The notes under the pieces are model-generated. The model was given only the letters and a program-made list of their open reading frames with translations, was not told the origin of the DNA and did not search any database. 64,000 nt of DNA from Aliihoeflea aestuarii (lineage in GTDB: Bacteria > Pseudomonadota > Alphaproteobacteria > Rhizobiales > Rhizobiaceae). The position numbers and the translations under genes were made by a program. The stretch covers positions 248,001 to 312,000 of the forward strand of contig NZ_JAAAMK010000001.1 in assembly GCF_024105665.1 (NCBI RefSeq), written 5' to 3'. Each line of letters starts with the position of its first letter. Within the stretch, counting starts at the first letter, position 1. Shown here piece after piece: positions 47,158 through 57,066 of this stretch.

Positions 47158-48495
47158 TCAGTTCGACGTCTCGGTCTCGCTCGCCTGCGGTCCGATCACC
47201 AGAACGGACGGATCGGCGATCAGCAAGCGTTGCGCCGCCGCCTTCACCTGGTCAAGCGTCACGGCTTCGATCTGCCCGACCCGCGTATCGATATAGTCGA
47301 TACCCAGATCGTCACGCTGGAGTTCGAGCAGAGTGCGCGCGATCGATGCCGACGAATCCAGATTGTTGATCGCATAGGCGCCGATCACATAGGTCTTGGC
47401 CTTTTCCAGTTCGTCCGCCGTCGGACCCTCGTCGGCCAGCTTGGTGACTTCCGTCTCGATCACCTCGAGCGCCTGCCCGACCTGATCCGACCGCGTCGAG
47501 GTCGAGATCGCCAGCGAGGTGGAGAAGTCACGATTGGCGAGCCACGACCCGATGCCATAGGTCAGGCCGCGAATTTCGCGCACCTCGTTGAAGAGGCGCG
47601 ACGAAAACGTGCCGCCGCCCAGGATATGGTTCATCAGGTAGGCTGCGAAGAACTCTGGGTCGTCGCGCTCCATGCCCGGATAGATCAGTTGAACGGTGCT
47701 TTGCGGCAACTGGAACTCGTAGGAAACCTCTTCGCCGAGCTTGGGTTCGATGCGCGCGATTTCGGTGAGCTCGGCGTCCTGCGGCAGTGCGTCGAACATG
47801 CGATCGAGGTCGGCCTTCAGCGTCTCCGCGTCGATCGCTCCCACCACCGCCACATGCAGGTTGGACTTCGCCAGAAGCCGTTCATGCGCGCCGCGCAGGT
47901 CGTCGACGGTCAACGCCGTGACATCCTCTTCGGTGCCGTCGTTTTCGCGCGCATAGGGATGATCGCCGTAAAGCGCACGGGCGAATTGCTGATTGCCCTG
48001 CCGCTGGGGATCGCGCGAATTGGCGCGGATGCCGGTCAGGACCTGCTGGCGGATGCGCTCGACCGGGTCGGCGTCGAAGCGCGGCTCATTGACCGCGAGC
48101 GCCAGAAGGTCGAGGGCCTCATCCTTGTTGTCGGACAAAAGCCGCATCGAGCCGTAGAGCGCGTCGCTCGTCGCATTGAACGACATCTCGGCGCCGGCAT
48201 TGTCGAGCGCTTCCTGAAACTCGTTCGCTTCCAGATCGCCCGCGCCCTCGTCGAAGAGGCCGCTCATCAGATTGACCAGTCCGCCCTTGCCGGCCGGGTC
48301 CTGATTGCTGCCGCCATTGAACGAGAAGTTGATGGCGATCATCGGGATCGTGTAATCCTCGACCAGCCAAGCGGTAATGCCGCTGTCGGTCGTCACCTCC
48401 TGAATTTCCACCGCCGCCCGCGCGGGCGCGGCAAGCGTCAAGACAAGCGCTGCCGCGCCGATGATCTTCCAGAAGCCTGTTCCGGATGCCGACAT
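47158..48495 (-). CDS. M16 peptidase family protein, non-catalytic partner, periplasmic
   Basis: The 445-residue product has a signal peptide (FWKIIGAAALVLTLAAPARAA) and two M16 domains, but the zinc motif HxxEH of the first domain is missing: the aligned segment is LVNLMSGLFDEGAG. It keeps the second-domain features (LPQSTVQLIYPG, GGGTFSSRLFNEVREIRGLTYGIGSW). Such chains pair with an active M16 subunit, here the gene immediately upstream. ATG 48495 has GAGGAACAATCC before it; a GTG at 48531 that overlaps the previous stop (GTGA) is an alternative and has an even better ribosome binding site. Confidence 0.92.
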   Translation of the reverse strand: MSASGTGFWKIIGAAALVLTLAAPARAAVEIQEVTTDSGITAWLVEDYTIPMIAINFSFNGGSNQDPAGKGGLVNLMSGLFDEGAGDLEANEFQEALDNAGAEMSFNATSDALYGSMRLLSDNKDEALDLLALAVNEPRFDADPVERIRQQVLTGIRANSRDPQRQGNQQFARALYGDHPYARENDGTEEDVTALTVDDLRGAHERLLAKSNLHVAVVGAIDAETLKADLDRMFDALPQDAELTEIARIEPKLGEEVSYEFQLPQSTVQLIYPGMERDDPEFFAAYLMNHILGGGTFSSRLFNEVREIRGLTYGIGSWLANRDFSTSLAISTSTRSDQVGQALEVIETEVTKLADEGPTADELEKAKTYVIGAYAINNLDSSASIARTLLELQRDDLGIDYIDTRVGQIEAVTLDQVKAAAQRLLIADPSVLVIGPQASETETSN

Positions 48496-48527
48496 GGATT
48501 GTTCCTCGATACGCTTGAGTTCGATGC

Positions 48528-49907
48528 TCACGACGGCTCCTCCTCGGGCGGGAGAAGGTAGCCGGTGACGGCCCGCGACCGGTCGAGATAGCGCGCCGCA
48601 GCGGCCTTGATATCGTCGGCTTCGACCGCGCGAATGCGGTCCGGCCATTCCTCTATATCGCGGACGGTGGACCCTGTCGTCAGTGCGGAGCCATACATGT
48701 TGGCCATTCCCGACTGGTCGTCGCGCGCGAAGATGATGGAGCGCAGATAGCGGTTCTTGGCGGCTTCCAGTTCGTCTTGCGTGATGCCATCCTCGGCGAT
48801 CTTGACGATCTCCGCATCGGCGGCGCGCTCGACATCTTCGAGCGTCGCATCGCCGCGCGGCGCGCCATAGACGCCGAAGGCAGTCTCGTTCAGCGACGTG
48901 CCGCGATAATAAGCGCCCGCCGACGAGGCGATGCCCTGCTCCACGACCAGCGACTGGTAAAGACGGCTGCGCATGCCACCGCCCAGAATCTCTGCCAGAA
49001 GATCGAGCGATTCCGCCTCGCCTTCATCAGCCGTCGTATAGGACGGCACCAGCCACGTCTTCGAATAGCCGGGCACCGTGACGCGCTCGTCATTGAAGGT
49101 GACCGTGCGCGCGGTGCGCTGGAGCGGTTCCTGCGTGCGGGTGCGCTCGCCCAGTTCCGGATTGGCGGGGATCGGGCCGTAATATTCTTCGGCCAGTGCA
49201 CGCACATCCTGCGCATCCACGTCGCCCGCCACGACCAGGATCGCGTTGTTGGGCGCGTAGTAGCGCTGGTAGAATTCAATCGCGTCTTCGCGGTTCAGCT
49301 TCTCGATCTCGTGCATCCAGCCGATGATCGGCACGCCGTAGCCGCTGTTCTGGTAGAGCGTCGCGTTGAGCGATTCACCGAGGATCGAGTTCGGACGGGT
49401 CTCGATGCGCGAATTGCGCTCCTCGATCACCACCTGACGTTCGGGGTCGACGACTTCGTCGGTGAGCACCAGACCGGTCAGCCGGTCGGATTCGAACTCC
49501 ATCATCTCTTCCAGATGCTCGGGCGCGACCTGCTGGAAATAGGCGGTGTAATCATAGGATGTGAAGGCGTTCTCCCGGCCGCCCACTTCCGCTATCCGCG
49601 CCGAGAACTCGCCCTGCGGATGAGCCTCCGTGCCCTTGAACATCAGATGTTCGAGGAAATGGGCGATACCGGATTTGCCGGGCTCCTCGTCGGCGCTGCC
49701 GACCTTGATCCACAGCATGTGCGTGACGACGGGGGCGCGCCGGTCGGGAATGACGACCACTTCGAGACCGTTGTCGAGCTTGAAGTCGACGACCTCGTTC
49801 CCGGCCTCGGCCGGCGAGGCGTCCTGCGCCAGAGCCGGACCGGCCAGCAGTGCCAGCCCGATCGCCGTGCTCGCCAGTGTTCTCGCCGCAGCTTGCATCA
49901 GATGCAT
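48528..49907 (-). CDS. M16 zinc peptidase, active subunit, periplasmic
   Basis: A 459-residue zinc protease with a signal peptide ([20 protein letters not shown]). The inverted zinc motif HFLEH (HxxEH) is present in [18 protein letters not shown], with the distant Glu in the [10 protein letters not shown] region. Second-domain features are [23 protein letters not shown] 49907 follows CGAGGACAAGCGA; the frame opens seven codons earlier. Together with the following non-catalytic chain it probably forms a heterodimer that degrades periplasmic peptides. Confidence 0.94.
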   Translation of the reverse strand: MHLMQAAARTLASTAIGLALLAGPALAQDASPAEAGNEVVDFKLDNGLEVVVIPDRRAPVVTHMLWIKVGSADEEPGKSGIAHFLEHLMFKGTEAHPQGEFSARIAEVGGRENAFTSYDYTAYFQQVAPEHLEEMMEFESDRLTGLVLTDEVVDPERQVVIEERNSRIETRPNSILGESLNATLYQNSGYGVPIIGWMHEIEKLNREDAIEFYQRYYAPNNAILVVAGDVDAQDVRALAEEYYGPIPANPELGERTRTQEPLQRTARTVTFNDERVTVPGYSKTWLVPSYTTADEGEAESLDLLAEILGGGMRSRLYQSLVVEQGIASSAGAYYRGTSLNETAFGVYGAPRGDATLEDVERAADAEIVKIAEDGITQDELEAAKNRYLRSIIFARDDQSGMANMYGSALTTGSTVRDIEEWPDRIRAVEADDIKAAAARYLDRSRAVTGYLLPPEEEPS

Positions 49908-50021
49908 TCGCTTGTCCTCGGGTTGCATGCGTGTCTCGCACCAATAGCGCGTTCGCCTCGTGGCCTGAACCGGCAGCGCGATTAAATCTTCGTCATGTGT
50001 GGAGAGCGAGAGAGGCCGAAA

Positions 50022-50576
50022 TCAGGCAAGGACGCAGAAAGCGACGCTGGTGTCGCCATAGTCGCGGCGGTCCTCCAGATCAAAACCTGCCGGCGGCTGG
50101 AAGGGCGTCGCGGCCGATTCTTCCACGATGCAGAGCGCACCGGGTTTCAGCCAGCCGCCTTCCAGTGCCACCGCCAGCGCCTGTTCGCCCAGCCCCTTGC
50201 CATAGGGCGGGTCGGCGAAGACGATGTCGAAGGGCTGAAGCGTTCCCGCTTCACCCAATCGTGTAGCGTCCCGCCGGAAAATCTTCGTGCGACCGGACAG
50301 GCCGAACGCTTCGACATTTGTCCGGATCAGGCCGCGCCCTTCCGCTGATTCCTCGATGAAGACGCCATAGGATGCGCCGCGCGACAGGGCTTCAAGCCCC
50401 AGCGCGCCGGTGCCGGCGAACAAATCGAGCACACGGCCACCGTCGAGCAGATCGCCGTAGCGATGCGCAATCACGTTGAAGACCGCCTCGCGGGTGCGAT
50501 CCGTCGTCGGGCGGATCGCATCGGTCTTCGGGGTGCTGAGCGGTCGTCCGCGAAGCGTCCCGCCGACGACCCTCAC
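50022..50576 (-). CDS. rsmD: 16S rRNA (guanine(966)-N2)-methyltransferase
   Basis: It methylates G966 of 16S rRNA in the 30S subunit. The 184-residue product has MRVVGGTLRGRPLSTPKTDAIRPTTDRTREAVFN, the SAM-binding VLDLFAGTGALGLEALSRGA and the catalytic-type motif FDIVFADPPYGKGL (DPPY). Its ATG overlaps the stop of the pseudouridine synthase gene by four bases. Length and order are typical. Confidence 0.95.
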   Translation of the reverse strand: MRVVGGTLRGRPLSTPKTDAIRPTTDRTREAVFNVIAHRYGDLLDGGRVLDLFAGTGALGLEALSRGASYGVFIEESAEGRGLIRTNVEAFGLSGRTKIFRRDATRLGEAGTLQPFDIVFADPPYGKGLGEQALAVALEGGWLKPGALCIVEESAATPFQPPAGFDLEDRRDYGDTSVAFCVLA

Positions 50577-52231
50577 TTGCGCCGGTCTCCGCGACCGCCG
50601 CCCGGACGCGCCGGGCCACGATCGTCGCGGCGCGGCCCCTTGGAGGCACCCTCCGGCTTCGGACGCGGCTTGCCGGCATAGCGCCGACCATCGGTTTCCT
50701 CGGCGCGGCGCGCGGCCTTTTTCGGGCCGAGAGCCTTGGCTCCGGGTGCCATCCAGACGTTCGAATTGCGCGAACGCTGCGGCTCGGGGCGCTTCTCGCC
50801 CTCGCCGCGCTTAGCCCCCGCGCCCTTGTCGAAGCCCTGGCCGGGCTTGCCGCGTCCACCGGGCTTCGAGGTCTGCAAGCGGCCAAGCGCGTCCTGACGC
50901 CGCTCGTCACGGTCCTTCCTGCGCGGCGCGGGACCGCGCACCTCGTCCTCGCTCACGCGCTGTACCGGTTTGTTGGAGAACTCGTTGATGACGGGCGCAT
51001 CGAAATCCGCACCCGATTCGGTGACCAGCTTGTCGCCGAGTTGCTCGCGCAGGTGACGGCCGCGCAGTTCCTGAATCTCGCCCTCGGCCAGTTCGCCGAG
51101 CTGGAACGGGCCGTAGGAAACGCGGATCAGACGCGTGACCTCGAGGCCGAGCGCACCCATCACATTCTTGACCTCACGGTTCTTGCCTTCGCGCAGGCCC
51201 ACCGAAATCCAGGCATTGGTGCCCTGCTCGCGCTCAAGCGCCGCCTCGATGGACCCGTAGAACACGCCCTCGACGGCGATGCCGTCTTTCAAGGCTTCAA
51301 GCTTTTCCGGCTCGACCTTGCCATGGACGCGCACGCGATAGCGGCGGAGCCAGCCTGTCGAAGGCAGTTCCAGCGTGCGGGCGAGGCCGCCATCATTGGT
51401 GAGGAGCAAAAGCCCCTCGGTGTTGATGTCGAGCCGCCCGACCGTCAACAGGCGCGGCAGGCCCTTGGGCAGAACGTCGAATACGGTCTGGCGGCCTTCC
51501 GGGTCCCTGTTCGTCGTCACTACGCCCGACGGCTTGTGGAACAGGAACAGGCGGGTGCGCTCGATCGCCGGGATCGGCTTGCCGTCCACCTCGATCGCAT
51601 CACGGCCGATGACGTTGAGCGCGGGGCTCTCGATCACCTTGCCATTCACCGACACGCGGCCGGCCGTGATCATCTCCTCGGCATCACGGCGCGAGGCGAC
51701 GCCGGCGCGTGCCAGACGCTTGGCAATGCGTTCTTCGCCGCGTGCGGCCTCGACGGCGCGTTCGTCGCGACCGGGGCGTTCGTCATCGCGTTTGCGGAAT
51801 GGCTTGCGGTCGCTGTCTTCACGACGGGCGAAGGGCTTCTTGTCGCCATTGCGGGCGGCATAGGGCTTGCGGTCCCCGTCGCGCTTCACGAACGGCTTGC
51901 GGTCGCCGTCTTCGCGCTTTGTGTAGGGCTTCCTGTCGCCATCCTCGCGTTTGACGAAGGGCTTTTTCTCACCATCGCGCGCGGCGTAGGGTTTGCGGTC
52001 CCCGTCGCGCTTCACGAATGGCTTGCGGTCGCCGTCTTCGCGCTTTGCGTAAGGCTTCCTGTCGCCGTCCTCGCGTTTGACGAAGGGCTTCTTCTCACCA
52101 CCGCGGGCGGCGTAGGGCTTGCGGTCCCCGTCGCGCTTTACGAACGGCTTGCGGTCGCCGTCCTCGCGCTTGGCGAAGGGCTTACCGCTTCGGGGGCCGG
52201 AGCGTCCCTTGGTCTTATTGTCGTCTGTCAT
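50573..52231 (-). CDS. rRNA pseudouridine synthase (RluB/RsuA family) with repetitive basic N-terminus
   Basis: It converts a specific rRNA uridine to pseudouridine. The 552-residue product is about twice the family core. Core features: S4 RNA-binding domain RIAKRLARAGVASRRDAEEMITAGRVSVNG (from about 168), catalytic aspartate in GRLDINTEGLLLLTNDG (near 266), and GREGKNREVKNV-type LREGKNREVKNVMGALG. The N-terminal 150 residues are a 42-residue repeat of KPFVKREDGDR-like units; the C-terminal 110 residues are also basic, Arg/Gly/Lys-rich. Such tails are common in alphaproteobacterial members and probably bind RNA. The gene is divergent from tadA. Confidence 0.92.
   Translation of the reverse strand: MTDDNKTKGRSGPRSGKPFAKREDGDRKPFVKRDGDRKPYAARGGEKKPFVKREDGDRKPYAKREDGDRKPFVKRDGDRKPYAARDGEKKPFVKREDGDRKPYTKREDGDRKPFVKRDGDRKPYAARNGDKKPFARREDSDRKPFRKRDDERPGRDERAVEAARGEERIAKRLARAGVASRRDAEEMITAGRVSVNGKVIESPALNVIGRDAIEVDGKPIPAIERTRLFLFHKPSGVVTTNRDPEGRQTVFDVLPKGLPRLLTVGRLDINTEGLLLLTNDGGLARTLELPSTGWLRRYRVRVHGKVEPEKLEALKDGIAVEGVFYGSIEAALEREQGTNAWISVGLREGKNREVKNVMGALGLEVTRLIRVSYGPFQLGELAEGEIQELRGRHLREQLGDKLVTESGADFDAPVINEFSNKPVQRVSEDEVRGPAPRRKDRDERRQDALGRLQTSKPGGRGKPGQGFDKGAGAKRGEGEKRPEPQRSRNSNVWMAPGAKALGPKKAARRAEETDGRRYAGKPRPKPEGASKGPRRDDRGPARPGGGRGDRRK
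51790..52183 (-). repeat. 126-bp in-frame tandem repeat in the pseudouridine synthase gene
   Basis: About three copies of a 42-residue unit built from two 11-residue and two 10-residue blocks (KPFVKREDGDR, KPYAKREDGDR, KPFVKRDGDR, KPYAARDGEK). Copies begin at residues 48, 90 and 132, with a partial copy before. The nucleotide sequences of the copies are nearly identical, so the array may vary in copy number between strains. Confidence 0.88.
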
Positions 52232-52289
52232 GTGGCGTTTGCCTTTCAGCGCGGGTAACTATCAGAGCGTTTTCGGTTCCGCGAGAAAA

Positions 52290-52760
52290 ATGTCCAGCGA
52301 ACATCCCATAACGGCTCACACGAATTTCATGGATATCGCCTTTGCCGAAGCAGAGGCGGCGGCTGCACGCGGTGAGGTGCCGGTCGGCGCGGTCGTCGTT
52401 CTCGATGGCGTGGCGATCGCGAAGGCCGGCAACCGCACCCGCGAACTCAACGACCCCACCGCACATGCCGAAATGCTTGCGATCCGGGACGCCTGCACCA
52501 TCCTCGGGCAGGAGCGGCTGACAGGCGCCGATCTTCACGTCACTCTCGAACCCTGCGCCATGTGCGCGGGAGCCATTTCCTTCGCGCGCATCCGCCGCCT
52601 CTATTTCGGTGCCGAAGACGAAAAAGGCGGCGCCGTTTTCAACGGGCCGCGCTTCTTTTCGTCACCAACCTGCCATCATGCCCCGGAAACCTATGCCGGA
52701 TTTTCGGAGCAGCGCTCGGCGGACTTGCTGCGGGCGTTCTTTCGCCGGCAGCGCATCTGA
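52290..52760 (+). CDS. tadA: tRNA-specific adenosine deaminase
   Basis: It deaminates A34 to inosine in tRNA-Arg(ACG). The 156-residue product has the zinc site HAEMLAIRDAC (His and proton-shuttle Glu near 65-67) and PCAMCAGAISFARI (two Cys near 95-98). ATG 52290 is the first reasonable start, with only GCGAGAAAA before it; ATG 52329 (MDIAFAEAEAAAARGE) would give a length closer to many family members. It ends two bases before the tail of the convergent lipoprotein gene. Confidence 0.93.
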   Translation: MSSEHPITAHTNFMDIAFAEAEAAAARGEVPVGAVVVLDGVAIAKAGNRTRELNDPTAHAEMLAIRDACTILGQERLTGADLHVTLEPCAMCAGAISFARIRRLYFGAEDEKGGAVFNGPRFFSSPTCHHAPETYAGFSEQRSADLLRAFFRRQRI

Positions 52761-52762
52761 TC

Positions 52763-53407
52763 CTACATTCCCGGAATCCAGTCGCGCCAGGTTGCCTTAC
52801 CCTGGGCCTGCTGCGCAGCACGCTGCTTGCGCCATTCGTCCTCGCCGACATCGCCGACAGGCGCATTTGCAGAAGGTTGGCGATAGGTCGTCGGCGGCTC
52901 GCTCAGGAAGCGGCGCTGTGTGGGACTGCCCTGCCGCGTCTCGGCCAGACGACGGTTGAACTCCTCGCGCTGATTGGCCCGGCTGTTCGTCGGTTCGACG
53001 TTGTTCTGCCGATCCCAGTCGACCATCGGCCCTTCAGTGTTGCGCGCGCCGCGAACGCCTGACTGATACTGGACATTGCCCTGATTGTCCGTCGCATCGT
53101 CGCGGATGCGGGCCAGCCGCTGTTCGGGAGATTCGGGCCATGCCTCGTTGCTCGACGCGCTTTGCTGGGGCGACGGCAGAACTTCCGTTGACCCGGGACG
53201 AACGAGTTCACCGCGCGGCTGATAGGCGATCGGCTCTCTGCGCTCGCCGCCGAGCGAGAGAATGCCCGACACGTCTTCGAGCGTCTGCTGACCGCTTGGC
53301 GTGCCCGTGCCATAGGTCGGGCCCATGCAGCCGGACAACACGGTCGCTGTGGTCAGAACGACCCCGGCGGACAGCATGCGTCTGGCCGTCTGTCTTGAAA
53401 TGTTCAT
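52763..53407 (-). CDS. Lipoprotein of unknown function
   Basis: A 214-residue protein with a lipoprotein signal peptide ending in the lipobox LSGC (Cys near 27). The rest is polar and probably disordered, Gln/Arg/Asn-rich (GSTEVLPSPQQSASSNEAWPESPEQRLARIRDDATDNQ), ending TWRDWIPGM. I do not recognise a domain; lipoproteins of this look are common in Rhizobiales. It stands alone in its direction. Confidence 0.72.
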   Translation of the reverse strand: MNISRQTARRMLSAGVVLTTATVLSGCMGPTYGTGTPSGQQTLEDVSGILSLGGERREPIAYQPRGELVRPGSTEVLPSPQQSASSNEAWPESPEQRLARIRDDATDNQGNVQYQSGVRGARNTEGPMVDWDRQNNVEPTNSRANQREEFNRRLAETRQGSPTQRRFLSEPPTTYRQPSANAPVGDVGEDEWRKQRAAQQAQGKATWRDWIPGM

Positions 53408-53728
53408 CGCGCCCTCGTTCTCTCGCGCATCCGTCCTGACGCGCCTTCGCGCTTAAAAGCGACGACAACAAGGCGCATGGTCGATGCGCGCCTGTATCGC
53501 ACGATGCCCGCCCTCACGCAACGGCGGTCGGATGTTCGCCAACAGATGAGGCGCGCATATTGCAGCGGCTGCGCAATCGAATAGGTTGAGAGCGTCGAGA
53601 GCAAAAGCAGCAGCGCCGTGCCAGTCGGCGCGACCGGGAGGATGAGCCATTCCGGCCGAGGCAACGGCTTTGCCTTCGAACTGGAGTGATGCGATGTGGT
53701 TATTGCCGCTGAGTATCAGTCTTGAGAT
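53408..53728. other. Intergenic region upstream of the lipoprotein gene
   Basis: About 320 bases without a supported gene. A frame of some 65 codons crosses it on the minus strand but has no ribosome binding site. It contains CAGCGGCTGCGCAATCG at 53563-53579, also seen upstream of the pccB leader. The lipoprotein promoter should lie here; I could not place it with confidence. Confidence 0.4.
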
Positions 53729-53822
53729 GAAGAAAACCCGGACAAGCTGGTCAGTGCGCGTCCGGGTTCTGCTTATTCTCTAAGGCGAACGGAGGCCCGG
53801 TTACCGCCGGGTCTCCACTCCA
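53729..53822 (-). ncRNA. Candidate small RNA downstream of ileS
   Basis: Read on the minus strand, a transcript starting near 53822 would form two hairpins: GAGGCCCGG-type bases around 53791-53815 and a strong terminator stem AACCCGGAC / GTCCGGGTT (53735-53743 and 53760-53768) with a 16-base loop, followed by TTCTTC. A promoter with exact 17-base spacing lies just upstream. Length would be about 92 nucleotides. I do not recognise a known RNA family. The same hairpins could simply terminate ileS, so an independent small RNA is a proposal. Confidence 0.5.
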
Positions 53823-53828
53823 GAGCAC

Positions 53829-53857
53829 AATATAGCGCCGATAGCGTCAGCCATCAA
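53829..53857 (-). promoter_or_regulatory. Sigma70-type promoter overlapping the end of ileS
   Basis: On the minus strand TTGATG (53857-53852), a spacer of exactly 17 bases, and TATATT (53834-53829). The -35 shares bases with the ileS stop codon. It points at the two-hairpin region downstream. Confidence 0.5.
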
Positions 53858-56835
53858 GCAAGCCGGCCGAGCGCCTGCAATTCGTGCAAGGCAGCGGCGT
53901 CGCGGGCCGATACGTCGGGGAACTCGGCGTCCTGTCCGACATCGTCCGTGAAGCGCCAGGAGCGCGCGCACTTCGTTCCCGACGCGCGCGCGAAGACAAC
54001 CCCGACGCCCTTCACCTCATCCAGCTTGAACGCGCTTTCGGGGGCAGCCCCGTCGACGATTTCGATGCCGGAGGTGATGCAGATTTCGGCCATATCGCGG
54101 TCTGCGATCGCTTCGAGCAGGTCGGCATCCGATACATAGACTTTCGGCGCAGCCTCGAGCGACGAGCCGATGGTCTTGTTCTTGCGTTCGATTTCAAGCG
54201 CACCGGTCACGACACGGCGGACCTGACGCACCTTGCGCCATTTCTCCGCAAGCGCCGCATCGCGCCACTCCGCCGGGATCGCGTCGAATTGCTGGAGGTG
54301 GACCGAAACCGTATCCGGGTAACGCTCCAGCCATGCCTCCTCACAGGTAAAGGGCAGCATTGGGGCCAGCCATTTCACCAGATTGTCGAAAAGCGTGCGC
54401 ACGACGACGAGCGACGCCTTGCGGCGTGCGCTCGAAGGCGCGTCGCAATAGAGCGTGTCCTTGCGCACGTCGAAATAGAAGGCCGACAGTTCGACCACCA
54501 TGAAGTCGATCAGCGCGCGCGTGACGCGCTTGAAGTCGAACGCGTCGTACCCTTTGCGCACCAATTCGTCCAACTCGGCGATGCGGTGGAGCATCAGGCG
54601 CTCCAGTTCCGGCATGTCGGCGAAATCGACCTCTTCGCCCTCGTCATGGGCGAGCGTGCCGAGCATCCAGCGGATCGTGTTTCGAAGCTTGCGGTAGGCG
54701 TCGATATTGGTTTGCAGCACGTTCTTGCCGAGGCGCTGGTCTTCCCAATAATCGGTCGTCATGACCCACAGACGCAGGATGTCCGCGCCGGACTTGCCCA
54801 TGACGTCCTGCGGCGTGACCGTGTTGCCGAGCGACTTCGACATCTTGCGTCCGTCCTCGTCCATGGTGAAGCCATGGGTAATGACGGCATCGTAAGGCGC
54901 GCGGCCGCGCGTTCCGCAGCTTTCCAGAAGCGAAGAATGGAACCAGCCGCGATGCTGGTCGGAGCCTTCCAGATAGACATCGGCCGGCCATTTCAGGTCC
55001 GGGCGATCCTCCAGCGTGAAGGTGTGTGTGGAACCGGAATCGAACCAGACATCGAGAATGTCGGTGACCATGGTCCACGGCTCGTTGGCGCGCGAGCCAA
55101 GGAAGCGCTCACGCGCACCATCCGCGAACCACGCATCCGCGCCTTCGGCTTCGAAAGCGTCGAGGATGCGCTGGTTGACGGCCTCGTCCTTCAAAACCTC
55201 GCCATCCTCGTCGGCAAAGACGCAGATCGGCACGCCCCACGCGCGCTGGCGGGAAAGCACCCAGTCGGGCCGATCCTCGATCATGGCGCGCAGGCGGGTC
55301 TGGCCGGCGGCGGGTACGAAACGGGTGTCGTCGATGGCTTTGAGCGCGCGCGAACGCAGCGTGGAATTGTCGCCGAGGTCCTTGTCCATATAGACGAACC
55401 ATTGCGGCGTGTTGCGGAAGATGACCGGCTTCTTGGAGCGCCAGGAGTGCGGATAAGAGTGCTTCAGCCGCCCGCGCGCGAACAGCGCGTTCGCACCGAT
55501 CAGCGCCTCGATGACCGCCTTGTTGGCGTCACCCTTCTTGCCGTTGTCATCGATGACACGCGCCGCACCGCCCTCCCGATCCGGCCCGAAGCCCGGCGCG
55601 TCCTTGGTGAAGAACCCGGCGTCGTCCACGGTGAAGGGGATGCGGGTTTCGATGCCTCGCGATTCCAGATCGCGCGCCATGTCCATCCATGCGTCGAAAT
55701 CTTCGCGGCCGTGGCCAGGCGCGGTGTGGACGAAGCCGGTGCCGGCATCGTCGGTGACGTGCTCGCCGGGAAGCATCGGCACGGTGAAGTCGTAGCCGCC
55801 GCCGAGGCCCTTGAGCGGGTGGGAAAGCTGGATCGAGCCAAGCGCCTCCGCCGAAACGTCGCGCAGACGCGTGAAGCCAAGCTTCGCCTTGGCGAAAGAC
55901 TCTTCAGCCAGTGCGTCGGCAAAGATCAGCTTTTCACCTGCCCGCGGACCGAAATCGTTCTCGGCTGAGGTAACCTCGTAAAGTCCGTAGGAAATGCGCG
56001 GCGAATAAGCGACGGCACGGTTGCCGGGGATCGTCCATGGGGTGGTCGTCCAGATGACGACAGAAGCTTCCTGAAGCCCCGCCATCATTTCAGTGACGGC
56101 CTTGGCATGGTCGCTCGAAGAAACTCCCTCCGGCACCCAACCACTGGCAATGGCCTTAACAATCGGGAACTTCACCCAGATCGTATCGCTTTCATAGTCC
56201 TGATACTCGACCTCGGCCTCGGCCAGCGCCGTGCGCTCGACGACCGACCACATGACCGGCTTCGAGCCGCGATAAAGCTGGCCGCTCATCGCGAACTTCA
56301 ACAATTCGCCCGCGATGCGCGACTCCGCATGGAAGTTCATCGTCGTATAGGGATTGTCGAAATCGCCCTCGACGCCGAGGCGCTTAAACTCTTCCGACTG
56401 GACGTCGATCCACTTTTGCGCGAATTCGCGGCACTCGCGGCGGAACTCGTTGACCGGCACCTGGTCCTTGTCGAGACCCTTGGCGCGATACTGTTCCTCG
56501 ATCTTCCATTCGATCGGCAGGCCGTGGCAGTCCCAGCCCGGCACGTAATTGGAATTGTAGCCGCGCATCTGGAACGAGCGCGTGATGACGTCCTTCAGGA
56601 TTTTGTTGAGCGCATGGCCGATATGGATGTTGCCGTTGGCATAGGGCGGGCCGTCGTGAAGCACGAAGAGCGGACGGCCTTCGGCTTCCTTCCTCAGTTT
56701 CTTGTAGAGGCCCATTTCCTGCCAGCGGGCCACGATCTGCGGCTCTTTTTCGGGAAGGCCCGCGCGCATCGGAAACTCCGTCTGCGGCAGATAAAGCGTC
56801 TTCGAATAGTCGATCTTCTCGGCGGTATCGGTCAT
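53854..56835 (-). CDS. ileS: Isoleucine--tRNA ligase
   Basis: It charges tRNA-Ile. The 993-residue product has the class I signatures [15 protein letters not shown] (HIGH) near residue 70 and RKMSKSLGN (KMSKS) near 660, the inserted editing domain ([30 protein letters not shown]), and the anticodon-binding and C-terminal domains. I did not see the C-terminal zinc-binding cysteine cluster found in E. coli IleS, consistent with the shorter alphaproteobacterial form. ATG 56835 is chosen, starting [24 protein letters not shown] 56841 is equally possible. The frame extends further but without a ribosome binding site. Confidence 0.97.
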   Translation of the reverse strand: MTDTAEKIDYSKTLYLPQTEFPMRAGLPEKEPQIVARWQEMGLYKKLRKEAEGRPLFVLHDGPPYANGNIHIGHALNKILKDVITRSFQMRGYNSNYVPGWDCHGLPIEWKIEEQYRAKGLDKDQVPVNEFRRECREFAQKWIDVQSEEFKRLGVEGDFDNPYTTMNFHAESRIAGELLKFAMSGQLYRGSKPVMWSVVERTALAEAEVEYQDYESDTIWVKFPIVKAIASGWVPEGVSSSDHAKAVTEMMAGLQEASVVIWTTTPWTIPGNRAVAYSPRISYGLYEVTSAENDFGPRAGEKLIFADALAEESFAKAKLGFTRLRDVSAEALGSIQLSHPLKGLGGGYDFTVPMLPGEHVTDDAGTGFVHTAPGHGREDFDAWMDMARDLESRGIETRIPFTVDDAGFFTKDAPGFGPDREGGAARVIDDNGKKGDANKAVIEALIGANALFARGRLKHSYPHSWRSKKPVIFRNTPQWFVYMDKDLGDNSTLRSRALKAIDDTRFVPAAGQTRLRAMIEDRPDWVLSRQRAWGVPICVFADEDGEVLKDEAVNQRILDAFEAEGADAWFADGARERFLGSRANEPWTMVTDILDVWFDSGSTHTFTLEDRPDLKWPADVYLEGSDQHRGWFHSSLLESCGTRGRAPYDAVITHGFTMDEDGRKMSKSLGNTVTPQDVMGKSGADILRLWVMTTDYWEDQRLGKNVLQTNIDAYRKLRNTIRWMLGTLAHDEGEEVDFADMPELERLMLHRIAELDELVRKGYDAFDFKRVTRALIDFMVVELSAFYFDVRKDTLYCDAPSSARRKASLVVVRTLFDNLVKWLAPMLPFTCEEAWLERYPDTVSVHLQQFDAIPAEWRDAALAEKWRKVRQVRRVVTGALEIERKNKTIGSSLEAAPKVYVSDADLLEAIADRDMAEICITSGIEIVDGAAPESAFKLDEVKGVGVVFARASGTKCARSWRFTDDVGQDAEFPDVSARDAAALHELQALGRLA

Positions 56836-57066
56836 GGTCATGGTCCCGTGGCGAACCGGTTTCAAAGGCTCGCGCGTCATATGCGTATGGGAAGGGATCG
56901 CGCAAAGGCAGCGCGCAAACGGCAATTTCCCGGACCGTCCGGCAGCCTCAGGCTACCCGGACAGCCGGGCCAATAATTCGTATCGTCAGGGCCATGCGGC
57001 TCGCCATCTCGAACATAGCCGCGCTTTTAGCGGAGCCTTGCACCGGAAGGAAGCCCCGTTCGAAGG

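Noticed and set aside
51790..52183. CRISPR-like look of regularly spaced repeats
   Set aside because: The repeats have no unique spacers and encode an in-frame 42-residue unit of the pseudouridine synthase.
53453..53650. 65-codon minus-strand frame upstream of the lipoprotein gene
   Set aside because: No ribosome binding site, unusual composition and no similarity that I recognise.
53884..55968. Open frame of 694 codons on the plus strand
   Set aside because: It is fully antisense to ileS and contains no motif; the ileS frame is certain.
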